DNA of 64,000 nucleotides from Paramecium sonneborni. Its lineage: Eukaryota > Ciliophora > Oligohymenophorea > Peniculida > Parameciidae. A program made the translations under genes and the position numbers. The notes under the pieces were generated by a model. It ran no database searches. It saw only the letters and a list, made by a program, of their open reading frames with translations, and had not been told where the DNA came from. The stretch lies in the NCBI GenBank assembly GCA_905182985.1, contig CAJJDN010000063.1, forward strand, positions 166,257-230,256. The letters are read 5' to 3'. Of this stretch, positions 51,759 through 63,825 are shown piece by piece. Position 1 is the first letter of the stretch. The number at the start of each line of letters is the position of its first letter.

Positions 51759-52766
51759 TCAAAAAAATTTACATTCTACACTTTAAATATGATATTTAGA
51801 TGCTTATTATAAGCATTCGTACAATAGTCTCAGTGCTTAATAATCAAGTTCTGAACTTTATTATTGTCCATGATAATTTTCAATAAAAAAAACGCTTTCT
51901 CTTGGAATTTTTAGAGATTAAACAATTGATTCTATTCTACAATCAACATATAATTAATAATCAGCATGATGTCTAAATTTATACTCTAATTTATCCAATT
52001 AAGTTAAAATTATGAATGGATTGTCGTAGCCCTTTTATTTCACAAGACCTAATATTTGTTAATAAAATTCAGTCTCTTCTTTCCCATTAGGTACCTTATC
52101 TAAACTGCCATCAAAAACTATTAAAACCTAGTGAGGGATGTAGGTTCCACAACTAATAATTTCTTAAGGAAATAGTTCACAATCTTATTTCCAGAACTCC
52201 CATAATTTATAAGCATACCTATATGTTCTCTATTCAACCAGACTCATATTTTTTACCTTCCCTTCTAGCATAAGCTCAACTTGCTTATTTTCTTTTGAAC
52301 TTAAGTGAATTTATCCTCGAGTGTCTAGGATATTGATTTCGCAATTTTAAATTAAATATGAATTCATTTTTGAAAATATCTTATTTTCTTTTGACTAAAG
52401 AAGATTTATGCTTTAGAAATGTTTTGTTCCCTCATTATGTAATAGATCTTTAATACATAACATTTCTGGTAATGTTTGTATTTAATTTAAACTAGTATTA
52501 AATGTCCTTATTAAAGATGACTTTCCAGAGCCACTAGGACCAAAGAGAATAACATTGCACCTTTATAATTAATTAAAGGTTTTTATTTTTTATCTTAGGT
52601 CTTCGCAAGTCTTTTTATAAATTTATTCTTATCTTGTAGGAATAGGTTCTTAATAATGTTATTCTTGTTGAATTTTTACAAATGGCGATCTGTTAGTGCC
52701 ACTTGTAGATCTTTTGGCTATTGATTATTTAGGTTTTTAAGCCTAATTAACGTATATCATATTCAT
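51759..52766 (-). CDS. P-loop GTPase of uncertain family, 335 aa
   Basis: Intronless minus-strand frame of 336 codons from ATG (52764-52766) to TGA (51759-51761). Motifs in order: a Ser/Gln-rich N-terminus; G1 P-loop VILFGPSGSGKSS (about residues 74-86); a G3-like ILDTRG (about 146-151) with Arg in place of the usual Pro/Ala; VLIVFDG (about 215-221); G4-like ILTQLDK (about 250-256), close to T/NKxD. The strand-loop order fits the TRAFAC class, near the AIG1/IFI44-like/septin-type GTPases, but no subfamily-specific motif decides. No membrane span or coiled coil is obvious. The lack of introns is unusual for this window. It is divergent with the HMG-like gene across 429 bp. Role unknown; GTP binding is inferred from motifs. 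Confidence 0.82.
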
Positions 52767-53195
52767 TAATTTTATTTAAATATTTTATAAGAAATGGTTG
52801 ATGTTTGGTTGGATATTTATTTTATACCTGTTCTTTATTTAAAATATCGAACAGATTATTGAAAAATTGTCTTTTTAATATATGTTTTATAAACCAAAAT
52901 AAATTCTAGCAATTCTAAAACTTTAGTTATGTGTAAATTTATTTTTTTACAAAAATATTTGATTTTGTAAATTATTTTAATATTCTTTAGATTTTCTACA
53001 GTTTAAAACAGAGAACCATACATTTTCAAATAAATCATTTTAAAAATTACAGTATATTTATAATTCCTTATTTGAATTATCCAATTTATTACGATGCTTT
53101 GTTAATTAATCAGAAATCTTAGGTTTCATAAAAATCCTCTTAGAATTTAGCTCTGAAATGAAGGCTTATCTAAACTTATTAATCAAAATATAAAA
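52767..53195. promoter_or_regulatory. divergent intergenic region (429 bp)
   Basis: Upstream of both the GTPase (minus) and the HMG-like gene (plus). AT-rich; no specific site identified. Confidence 0.4.
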
Positions 53196-53834
53196 ATGGA
53201 TAATAAAAAGTTAGTTCATGATTTAAATAAGCATGTTAATAATCAAACAATAAAGAAAACAGAGATTGAAGAGATTGTTACATAATTTAATTAAAAAACT
53301 GAATAATTTAATTCTCAAAGAAAGAAAATTAAGAAAGGTTTATAGCTTTGGAAAGAATTTTACAAATAACAATTAATAAAATGCAAAAAAAAAAATCCAT
53401 AAGCTACTCATAATGAATTAACCTCATATATATCAAAAAAATGGAAAAGAAGTAAAAAAAATAAGAAGATTAATAAATTAGGAATGAAAATAAAAAATGA
53501 AAATGTGACTGATATAACCATATCAAATAATACTATTGATCAAATAATAATTAATAATGATGAAAATTAAAAAGATGATATTATTTAAAAGCTCCAAACT
53601 TTTACATTTAAATTAATTTATTTAGACAATATTTGCGAACTTAAAGGAGAGACAATTTTAGAAGCGGTTAAAAATAATCATTAGCTAATCCATATCAACA
53701 AGTTTAATGAGATTAATTAAGATTGTATTTTAGATTCAAATATATCACAAATAAACAATAACAGCCAGGAAATGATAGAAGGACAACGATATGTAAAATA
53801 ATCATTAGAGAGATTCAGATCTATGAATAATTGA
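53196..53834 (+). CDS. HMG-box-like small nuclear protein, 212 aa
   Basis: Intronless frame of 213 codons from ATG 53196 to TGA 53832-53834. Residues about 48-95 read LQLWKEFYKQQL, then KKKNPQATHNELTSYISKKWKRSKKNKK. This is the HMG-box or YABBY pattern, an aromatic helix followed by NP.AT..E....I...W. The block is strongly basic, as expected for DNA binding. The remainder is Asn/Ile/Asp-rich without known domains. A single short box and about 210 aa suggest an architectural chromatin protein. The call rests on this one block, so confidence in function is moderate. Confidence 0.75.
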
Positions 53835-54307
53835 TAATATTTTACAAATTGAACTAAAATATATAAAAAAATAAAATTACTTCTCAATATTTAATGAATG
53901 ATGAAAAAATGAAAAATGATACAAATATCCAATTTATTGATATATTAAGAAAATTCAAAAACAATTTTATTTAAATAATATAATAAATATATAATTATAT
54001 AGATTATGATTTATTTATTGTGATTATAAATAAATTGTTAGAAGTATCAACATTTTCAAATGAGCTTTAAAAAAATGTTAGTAATTGAAAATTTCCAAAT
54101 ATAGTATATTTTTGTTTAAAAAATGTCAATAAGTTTTTTTTCATCAAATTCATGATATAAATTTATAAATTGGAAACACTAAAAATTGTTTTAAATCAAT
54201 ATTAAGTTAGACTTTATTGTAAAATAATTTACAATAGTATTTGGGTATTCAAAATAAAAATTGTATTATGATTTTAATTATAAGAGTAATAATTAAAATA
54301 AATATAG
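53835..54307. other. intergenic AT-rich stretch
   Basis: Separates the HMG-like gene from the first K+ channel. One frame stays open into the channel gene but lacks an ATG. Nothing else recognised. Confidence 0.45.
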
Positions 54308-57093
54308 ATGGATTAGCAAGAATCAGCAAGATCGATAAACATAAGTTTAAGATGAAATTATTATTAGCTTAGATTCATCAAGATATTCTGATAAATTTTA
54401 ACCATAATTAATACAGATTAATTAGAAGCCAATATAGAAATATAAGGAGGATAGTCAAGAATTTAGCCCTATATATGAGAAATCGTATGAAGATGTTGTA
54501 CAAGAGAAATAGTAGAGATAAAATAGGGGAAATGTAAAAAAATCTTTAAATTACCATGTATGAGAAATTTAAATTAATTTAAGTCAACTTCAATAAATCC
54601 ATCAGATAAAATATATAATATAAGAGGTAATAAAATAATGTAGTTGATAAAATAAAAAAATTTTTTATTGAAATTCAAAGAGAAATTATTTCAATTGGGA
54701 CATGTATTTCCTAGGAACCCAAATGAGAAGCTTTGTCATTTTTTAAATGAATAATATATTCATTAAAATCATCATCATAGTAAAGTAAACTAATAAGAAC
54801 AAAAATTTGAGTAGGGTTTGATAGAGTAATATTAAAGTGTAGAAAATGTTTAATAAGGAATAAAAATACCATTAATAAATCCAACTGGAAAGTTTTATCT
54901 ACTTTGGTAATTATTGAGATTAATTTAAATAATGTTTTTATTATGGTGGGTTCCTTTCAAAATATCTTTTGATCCTCCTAAAACAATAACAATGTAAAAT
55001 ATTGAATAGATGTTAATTTATTTATTTGGAGGTGATTTAGTAATAAAATTGAATAAAGGAATGATAGATTAAGGGTAAATTGTTTATGATAGACTCAGAA
55101 TATTAAAACATTATGTTATTTATGAATTATATGAAGATGCAATTTATTTAATAACATTAACACTTGTAATAGGAGGAGATCCAATAGCAATATCATTTTT
55201 TCCTGAAATTATAGTTTTAATTTAATTCACATTTAATTTTATTAAATTAAAAAAAACTATAAATAGATATGGAGAGATGTTTGCAATCTAATCAACATTT
55301 ACAGAATTGGTTAGTCTTTCTTAATTAATAATATTAATATTCTATTTTGCTCATTTTATGGCTTGTATTTGGTATTATGTTGGAAATATTAGCTAAGAAT
55401 CATTTTCAAATTCTTGGATTTAGTAATAACGTTTAGAAAATTCCCCATTATTTCATAAATATGGTTATTCATATTATTGGGCTACAGCTACTATGGTTAC
55501 AGTAGGATATGGTGATGTAATTCCATAAAATATTTATGAAGTTATTTGTGCGATTATTATGATATTTTTTGCAAGTGTTGTTTTTGCATTCTCTATTAAT
55601 GCTATTGGAGTCATTTTTTCAAATATTGATTTATAAAAGCAATATTACAAAAGAAATCTTGTGTTAATTAATTAATATATGAATTCAAATGAAGTATCTT
55701 TACAATTATAAAGTAGAGTTCGAAACTATTTAAAATACTATTATGAATAATAAGTTAAAGGTAACAATACTGAAATTAATTCGATTATCGAAAAGTTATC
55801 TTTTAATTTAAAATAAGAATTATTAGAAGATGTTTAAATTAGAGCTGTTACATGTGTAGAGTTCTTTATTAAAAACTTTTAATCATCTACAATACATGAA
55901 ATTGCTTGTAGAATGAATATTTAACAATTCACTCCAAGAGAAATTATATTCTAATAAAATTCTATTGATGAACATTCTATTTATATTATCCAAAAAGGAG
56001 AAGTTTAATTAATTGATGATAAATCAGGCAAAATTATTTAAAAACTTATTAAAGGTTAATGTTTTGGAGAAATCTAATTTTTAACTACTTAAAAAAGGTA
56101 ATACAAAGCTATAAGTACAACATTTAGTTCCATTTATAGAATTACAAGAGAAACATTTTTAGAAATTATATAAGAAAATTCTATTGATTTTGAAAAATAT
56201 TGTGAAATGAGAGATAAAATGATATTTCAATATGAAGACCTTCCAGTTAAATGTTTTGGTTGTGATGAAGATCATTTATTTAGAAATTGTCATTATATAA
56301 CTTATAGACCTGAAAAAGAATCGTTAATTAAAAGATAATTATATCATTCTAAATAATAAAGATCTTAATATCAAAGAAAAAAATTTAGATATCAAAGAAT
56401 ATTCAATTAAAATGAAGAACATGAACCACAAAGAAATTCAAATAAATTAATTGAACATGAGTCTTCAATTATCTCATAAGAATCGGTTAATAAATAATAT
56501 TCGAGTTTAACTGGCAGTGAAAATTAAAATAATACAAATAATAACGAAGAAGTTGCATAATAAATAAAAAAAAGGATTTCATTGTGGATTACTAATCCAG
56601 ATCATTCTTAAATAGATTAATAAAGTATTTTAAATTCGTTAAACTAGAGTCTTTATAAAAATCTAATAGACATAATAGTGATACTCCAACTCATAAACCA
56701 ACAAGAAAGTCATTATTTAATTCATCTTAGGATCATTATTCTAAAAGACATATGAGTAATTAATTGCTTTAAGTTAATGAATAACAACAATTAATGAGTT
56801 CTTCAAATAATTCTTAGACTAAAACAAACAATAAATAATATTTTAAGTAATTAGAGAATTTATAATCTTACCATACATACAATTTTGAATTAGATAGAAT
56901 GGAAAGTTTTTAAATTTATTTTCCACAAAATAATATCTAAAATGTTATAAATACATTTTAAAAGTAATAAAAACAATCCAAAATTTAAAAAATTTAATTA
57001 ACTAGCAATAAATATAGATTTATTTATGTATAAAAAATACCAATATAATCAATCCATAAAAAAACGATTCTCTAAATAAATAGTTAATCTTGA
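54308..57093 (+). CDS. Cyclic-nucleotide-binding-domain K+ channel 1, 899 aa
   Basis: Exons 54308-54344, 54373-54557, 54584-56637 and 56670-57093 (introns 28, 26 and 32 nt) give 900 codons. After a polar N-terminus come six membrane spans (about 180-435). The pore loop WATATMVTVGYGDV (GYGD at about 382) is the K+ selectivity filter. A linker (QSRVRNYLKYYYEQQ) resembles the C-linker of HCN/CNG/EAG channels. The cyclic-nucleotide-binding domain (about 512-604) contains EIIFQQNS, IYIIQKGEVQLID and GQCFGEIQFL. A Cys/His motif CFGCDEDHLFRNC (631-643) follows, then a long Gln/Ser/Asn tail. First of three tandem paralogues. Whether nucleotide binds is uncertain; the usual Arg of the phosphate cassette is not evident. 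The 5' intron choice is inferred from frame continuity. Confidence 0.88.
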
Positions 57094-57163
57094 TTTAATA
57101 ATATTGCATGTTATATTGATAAATAGCCTTAGATAAATTTAGATAATATTTTTTTTATTTATT

Positions 57164-59963
57164 ATGTCATTATTAAATTTTGAATCAAAATAAAATACTC
57201 GTGATTACGAAAAGGATAAATTAGGTCCAGATAAAACTTCTATTATGATTAATCCAAAATAAGGATCTAACAGTGAAATATAATTTTATTCTGATATAAG
57301 TGTAATAGATAGCAATAGACCAGTGTAATAATCATGTTTAATAAGACCAATAGCACAATTAAAAAAAGAAAATTCAGGAAAATAATTACGATTTAATGTA
57401 ATTTTTTATAAACAAACTTAGACCTCATAAAAAACAGTTAAAATCGATTAGTAAGTCGAGAAAAAAACATCTAATTTTGGGAAAAATGTCCAAAAAATTG
57501 ACGAAAACATTAAAACAATTTAAGAGAGGTTTTGGAGCAATTTATAAGATGCAGCATATATTTGGAGAAAAAATATATTCAATTTTAATAAAGATGTAAT
57601 AAATAGTCTATTTTCTGATGATTCAAAAGAGTAAAATAATGGGGAAATAAAAAATTCTCATTAGGGAATTTTAAGTCTAAAAATAGAAGTGTTATTGCCA
57701 TAATAATTATTTGTAAGATTATGGGATTTAATTGCACTAGTAATAACAGCTATTACTTTATGGATTTCTTCATTTGTAGCTACCTTTAACTTATTTAATT
57801 AAGTCTAATATAGAATAATGATATATTCATTCATAATATTCTTTTGGATTGATGCTTTTATTATATGCCATAAGGCAATTATCTTATAGGGAGAGTTAGT
57901 ACTAAATAAACGAATAATAATTTAGCAATATCTGAGAAGTCATGTTTTTGGTGACATCATCAATTGCTTAATTTGGATAATTTAATTGTCTCATATTGAT
58001 GATATTCATGCAAGATAGCTACTTTCTTTAATTTAGACTGTTTTTATAATTATTAGATTATACAGTAGATTAAACAATTATATTGATTGTTTATATATGA
58101 GTGGTAGTTTAAGTGAATTAATTGATCTTATTATATTGATTAATTGTATATCCTTTTGCATTCATATATTTGCATGTTATTGGACATACATAGGGTTTGC
58201 TACAGAAAACACAGGAATGAATTGGTTAATCAAAAATGAAATTGAAAATAAAGAATATTATATTTAATATAACATAGCAATTTATTGGGCAACTATGACT
58301 ATGGTAACTGTTGGTTATGGTGATGTTACTGCAGGAAATTAATATGAAATTCTATATTCAAATTTTGCAATGTTTATCAGTAGCTTAATATTTGCATATT
58401 CAATGAATTCTATTGGAATTATTATAAAAAATATTTAAGTGTCTTCAAGTTTCTATAAGTAAAAGTTTTGTTTATTTTCAAAGGAAAAATCTTATCTTAA
58501 TGAATACCTATATGAAGAATAATTTGGTTTCAGATTCAATTTAAAATAGAGTGAGAAACTTTTTAAAATATTAAGCAGAAAATAATTAATAAACAAATGC
58601 ATAAGATGTACGTTAATATCTATAACATAGATTCATAATATAATTGAAGATTTTCCTTCTTTACTTTAAGAAGAATTAAAATAAGACATCAAATTAAGAA
58701 TACTAAAATAAATTAAATTGTTTGATATCTTTTCAGAGAAAATTAAATATGCTGCTGCTAATAAGTTATAATATGGCTCATGCATTCCTAATGATGTTTT
58801 ATTCGATAATTAAATTAATAATGATAATTCTTTGTAATATATTTATTTTATAAAAAAAGATATTTTATAGAAAAAGGAGAAGTAATTATTTAAGAAAGTA
58901 GAACTAAAAAATAATTAGAAACTTATAAATGTGGAACTTATTTTGGTCAATATTAGTTTTTTACTAATCGTTCCTCTCCAATAAGAGCTGTCAGCTAAAC
59001 TTATACATAAATTTATAAAATATCTAGGAAAGATTTCTTATAAATATTAAATAGAAGTTAAATAGATTTTGAAACCTATCATAATATTAAAGATCAATTA
59101 TTAATAAATCAAGATTTGAGAATTATTAATTTAAAATGTAATATGTGTTCTAAATTCACACATTTAAATATTTATTGTCCAATTATAAGTTATAAACCAA
59201 ATTTAGAAAGATTAATTAAGGCTGAATACTTTATTAAATAACAAAGAAAAAAAATTACACGTTTGGATAGATAAAAAATTAATGCATTAAATGAGTATGA
59301 AAATATAGTTACATCTGTATCTATATATTAGTAGTAAGAGTTTCATTTATAATCTTAAAATAATTATGATAAAACATCATAAGATTAAATTGAAAGTTAA
59401 CAAAATTTAATTAAATAAAACTAACCAAATTAGCCAAGTTTATCACATTTGAATGTTTCAAGTGAAAAATAATAATGTATTAAAATTAAAATATCTTAGA
59501 ATTTTTTCATACTTAATACTCATTAGGATCGTAGTTATAGAAATCATAATCAAAATAATTACATAATAAGAAATCCATAGGATCTTAAAATAATGAAAAT
59601 AGAAAATCTTCGTCCAATAATTTTGATTTAGAAAATAACGTAGTTCCTACTCAAGTTTATAAACTTGCGACAAAAAATGGCTTTTAAACTTCAGATTTAA
59701 TGGAAGGTCAATTTTAAGTTGAAAATTGTGATATTGATATTGCTTTAAAAACATTAATTTATCTACCCTAAAATCATATTTCAGTTGTGATAGCTTAAAG
59801 TAATTAAAGAAGAAATAAATCCAAATAATCATCCTTGAATTATAAATATACATTATTTTATAAGGTCGCAAGATTTTGTAAATTAGAAAAACTTGTTAGC
59901 CAAAATACCTTAAAAAAAAAAAGATACCTAATGAAGAATATTTAAAAAAAAGAACAATAATGA
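57164..59963 (+). CDS. Cyclic-nucleotide-binding-domain K+ channel 2, 902 aa
   Basis: Exons 57164-58464, 58484-58607, 58631-58833, 58860-59476 and 59500-59963 (introns 19, 23, 26 and 23 nt) give 903 codons. The N-terminal 180 residues are polar. The membrane core carries pore motif TMTMVTVGYGDVT (GYGD at about 384). S4-like helix VFIIIRLYSRLNNYIDCLY has few charges. The C-linker is NRVRNFLKYQAE; the CNBD (about 480-610) includes PNDVLFDN, LYFIEKGEVIIQE and CGTYFGQYQFF. Zinc-knuckle-like motif CNMCSKFTHLNIYC (636-649, CX2CX4HX4C) follows, then a Gln/Ser tail and a basic C-terminus. The 19-nt intron (58465-58483) and the 26-nt intron ending AAAG (58834-58859) were chosen because they alone restore the conserved frame. 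It starts 70 bp after channel 1 ends. Confidence 0.88.
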
Positions 59964-60097
59964 TTTTAATATACTTTTAATTATTAAAAATAATTGTAGT
60001 TTTCGATTAATTTCTTCTAAAAAAGAGGAAAACTTATTAAATTCCTAATAACAGATTATTAGGATTTGATTATTACAAATATTTTAATATAAAATAC

Positions 60098-62952
60098 ATG
60101 TCAAGATTTTACAATTCTAATAATGATGAAATTCTTTGTTCTAAAATTTTAATTGAAGGTGCCACTCCTCATGTTGATCCTAAGATTCTATCAAACTCAG
60201 AAATTTAATTTTAAAGCGAAATTAGTAATATGGAGAGTATAAGATCAATAAATCAAGAGACCAAAAAAAAAAATAAGCTCATTCAGAAAAATTCTTAAAT
60301 CTTTTCTCTTAAATTTTAAGTAAAAGTATTTTTAACATAAGCAACCTGCGTTGGTAAACAGCAAAAAGTAAATCCAACAAAGCCTATTTAAAATGGAAAA
60401 TAGTCAAGATGGAAAACTCAAGTAAGTTTTGAATAAGTAGATGCTTAAGAAATTAAAGGATAATTTATTACAAAATGCACATATTTTATCACATAACATG
60501 TATGAGGAAAAAAAACCAATTTTAAATTATTTATTTCAAGATTATGTGATATAAGATGGTAAGTAATTAAAAAAAAATAAAATTGCTAATAGTTTAGAGA
60601 AACTTCTATTCTTTTAAGTTTTCTTACCATAAGATAATTTTGTGAAATATTGGAATTTATTCAGCATTTTATTCAGTTTTTTTACTCTTTGGTTTTCACC
60701 ATTCATAATATCGTTTTAATTATTATAAAACTTAAGTGTCTAATAAACAATAGTATTTATTTTCATTTTCTTATTGATTGATGGATTAATTACGTGTAAT
60801 AAAGCTTATCTTAAACAAGGAGAAGTAATTTAACATGTAATAAAATTAGTTAGTTATCAGTAGAAAAGACATAATAAATAATTATTTAAGAAATCAAGTC
60901 CTGAACGATTTTTTAAATTTGATTATATGGATATTGATGTATAATGGAATAGAATAGTTTTAGATAGTTGAAATGTTGTCAATTTTGTAGATAATAATAA
61001 TAATCAACATAGTTTATAAAAAAATAAATAGTTTTGTTGATTATTTATATTTGAATGGAAATCTAAGTGAAGTATTAGATCTAATATTTTTAATAATATC
61101 TTTATATTATTTTGTTCACATAATAGGATGTTTTTGGCATTATTTAGCAATATTAGGTTAGCAACTAAATGAAATTTCATGGATTCAAAAGTATTCCCTT
61201 GAAGATCAAACAAATTTAATAAAATATGATTATGCTGTATATTGGGCTACAATGACTATGGTAACTGTTGGATATGGCGATATTACTGCTTCAAATCCAA
61301 TAGAGATTGTGTTTTCTAATTTTACAATGTTTATAAGTAGTTTTGTATTTGCTTATTCAATGAATTCAATAGGAATTATTATTAAGAATCTTTATGATGT
61401 TAGAAATTTATGCAAGTAAAGTATCTCTATAATTTTAAAGAAGATAATTGATTTTGATAAATGCTTATATGAAGAATAATTTAGTTGATGATTCTATATC
61501 CAATAGAGTAAGAAACTATTTAAAAAACTAAGTTGATCATGAGTCTAAGAATAATTCAATAGAAGTATCTAATCGACTAGCAATTATAGGCTTAATAAAT
61601 AATTGACAATTTACCACATGGATTAAGAGATGATGTAAACATAAACATTAAGACAAGAATATTATAAAATATGAAACTATTAGTAAGTAACTTCTCTAAA
61701 TAAACTTAATCTTAAATAATTTAGAAACTTGAATAGGTTGGTTTTATACCAAATGATATTATTTACGATCCAAATGGATTAAATATAGATTAGTATCTGT
61801 AAGACTTATTTCTGAGTACATAGCTACTACTTAGATTAAGGATCAGTAAGTTTAGTAGAAGTGAGAACACAGAAGATCATTTAAGAGTTCAAAGAAGGAG
61901 ATACTTTAGGAGAGCATTCCTTTATAAGTGGCTTAAAATAAAAATTTAAATTAATTAGCACAAGCTATTGCTAATTATATCGAATATCCAGATAAGAACT
62001 TTTGACGGTGCTTTAAAATAATTAGAAAGATAAAGAAATATTTTATTCTTTATAAGACTAATTACTATATCTTTCTGATTATAGTTTAATAAATAAGAAA
62101 TGTAATATATGCCATAAGTTTGATCATTAAAATAGTGATTGCTTCATTATATCATATAAACCTAATTTAGAAAAGCTTGTTAAGATTCAGGAATTCTTAT
62201 TCTAACCAAGAAATAAGACAAATAGAAATGAACGATAAAAACTTAAAGTTATTAATTCAATTTAAGTATCATTTTAAATTACTTAGGGAATATAAAATAC
62301 AATCTTATAATTTTAATAATGTGAAGTAGTATCTAATTAGAATGAAACTTAAACAGTGATTAGTGGAACTAAGCGAATAAAACAACAATATTCTACTCAC
62401 AGATAAAGTGATAATAAAATTGAATTACAAGAACCATCTTTACTAAGTGAATAATCTCCTGAAATATAATTAGATAAAAAAACTTATAGAAAACCTTCCT
62501 CTAATTTTACTGGAAAATTTAACATTTAAAATTTACAGAGTATGGATAATAAAGATGCATAACGAAAAATATCAATAGCCATTCTTAAAGAGTCAACTTA
62601 AAATCCAGAATACTCAAGTTAATAAATAATTCAATTAAGATCTATTAAAAATCTTTCGAATACTGCTATCTAAGAATTAGATGATCATATAAAATAGATT
62701 AAATTTATAGATATTGACAAAGGGTTTGAATTTTAAAATTATTTACCATAAAATAATCTTGAAAATGTAATCTTGAATTACAATAAATAAAAACTTAAAT
62801 TTCTACCAATCTACTCAAAAATCATGAAATAATCTTTGAAATACACTTTTTATTATAAAATAGCCAAATTAGCATCTTAAATGAGGATGATATCCGCTCC
62901 TATAACAAGAAGAATATTGAAATGTCATCAAATGAAAAAACTAAAAAAATGA
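60098..62952 (+). CDS. Cyclic-nucleotide-binding-domain K+ channel 3, 911 aa
   Basis: Exons 60098-60421, 60441-60938, 60964-61415, 61441-61564, 61590-61799 and 61825-62952 (introns 19, 25, 25, 25 and 25 nt) give 912 codons. Layout as in channel 2: polar N-terminus (contains LTQATCVGKQQ), six spans, pore WATMTMVTVGYGDIT (GYGD at about 377), post-pore helix FAYSMNSIGIIIKN shared with channel 2, C-linker NRVRNYLKNQ, then CNBD (about 490-590; FIPNDIIYDP, LYYLDQGSVSLVEV, EGDTLGEHSFISG). Zinc-knuckle-like CNICHKFDHQNSDC (629-642) and a Ser/Gln-rich tail follow. It is closer to channel 2 than to channel 1. Repolarising or ciliary K+ conductance is a reasonable inference; ligand dependence is not shown by the sequence. 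Confidence 0.87.
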
Positions 62953-63243
62953 TTTCTGAGTTAGTTTATGATGATAATTATGAATTTAAATATTATATTT
63001 TATTTAAATTATTAGAGTAAGAAATAAGTTACAATTAGAAAAAAGCATTTGTCACAAAATTAAATATTTAAAATTTAAGGTTCTTTTCTAATTTATGAGG
63101 TTTTAGGCACTCATTTAATTCATTCATAAAAGACTTTCTTTTTCAAATTAAAAGAAAATTTTATACTTAATTAATAAATTAATTACCCTCCTTTAAATGT
63201 TTGAAAAAAAAAGAAAGAATTAATAATTATTTGAAAAAATTAA
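62953..63243. other. intergenic AT-rich stretch (291 bp)
   Basis: Between the third channel and the cyclin gene; nothing recognised. Confidence 0.5.
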
Positions 63244-63729
63244 ATGTTTAGTCTTCCTAACTTTGCAGCTCATTCTGCCTTGTATAAAATAGCTAAAATC
63301 ATGGATAGAATATTTTAATTGTGTGATAAGTTAAAAATAGAAAACACAGTAGAAATCCCTAAGTCAAATTAAGTAAGAAACTTTTATTAATTTTAGAAAT
63401 TAAATAAAACATTAAAGAACCTTTATCACATGAACCTTGATGATGAAATGTTAATTTTGGCTTTTTATTTTGTTGACTAGATCACTAAAAAGCTAAGAAT
63501 TTTTCTGAACTTAGAAAATAGTACTGGATTATTAATTGGGGCAATTATAATTGCTGATAAGATTCTTAATGACTAACCTAGAAATATTGAGAAATACAAA
63601 TTAGCAAGTGGCCTCAAAAAAGAAGAACTTATTTAATTAGAAATATTTTTCTTAGAAATTTTGGATTATAATTTATATGTGACTGAAGAAAACTTTGAAA
63701 CATACAAAAAAAGAGTTCAAAATTATTGA
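63244..63729 (+). CDS. PHO80/U-type cyclin, 153 aa
   Basis: Exons 63244-63372 and 63397-63729 with a 24-nt intron give 154 codons. The sequence fits the single-fold PHO80-like (P/U-type) cyclins: LLIGAIIIADKILND, then LASGLKKEELIQLEIFFLEILDYNLYV and a C-terminal F..Y. These are short cyclins that bind a CDK and often act in nutrient or cell-cycle control. The intron is a multiple of three with no in-frame TGA. Without splicing, eight extra residues would sit between the N-terminal segment and helix 1, so removal is favoured but not proven. The partner CDK is not in the window. Confidence 0.88.
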
Positions 63730-63825
63730 TTAAAATTATTTACTCTTTTTGGCTACTATTCAAATTTTGTTTGTGATTTAAATTTTATATTGTATTTTAG
63801 AAATATATTATTATTATTATTTTTA

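Noticed and set aside
58834..58862. A 17-base frameshifting insertion or leftover germline element in channel 2
   Set aside because: A 26-nt intron (58834-58859, ending AAAG) restores the conserved LYFIEKGEV motif exactly, and 17 bases is below the known minimum size of internal eliminated sequences.
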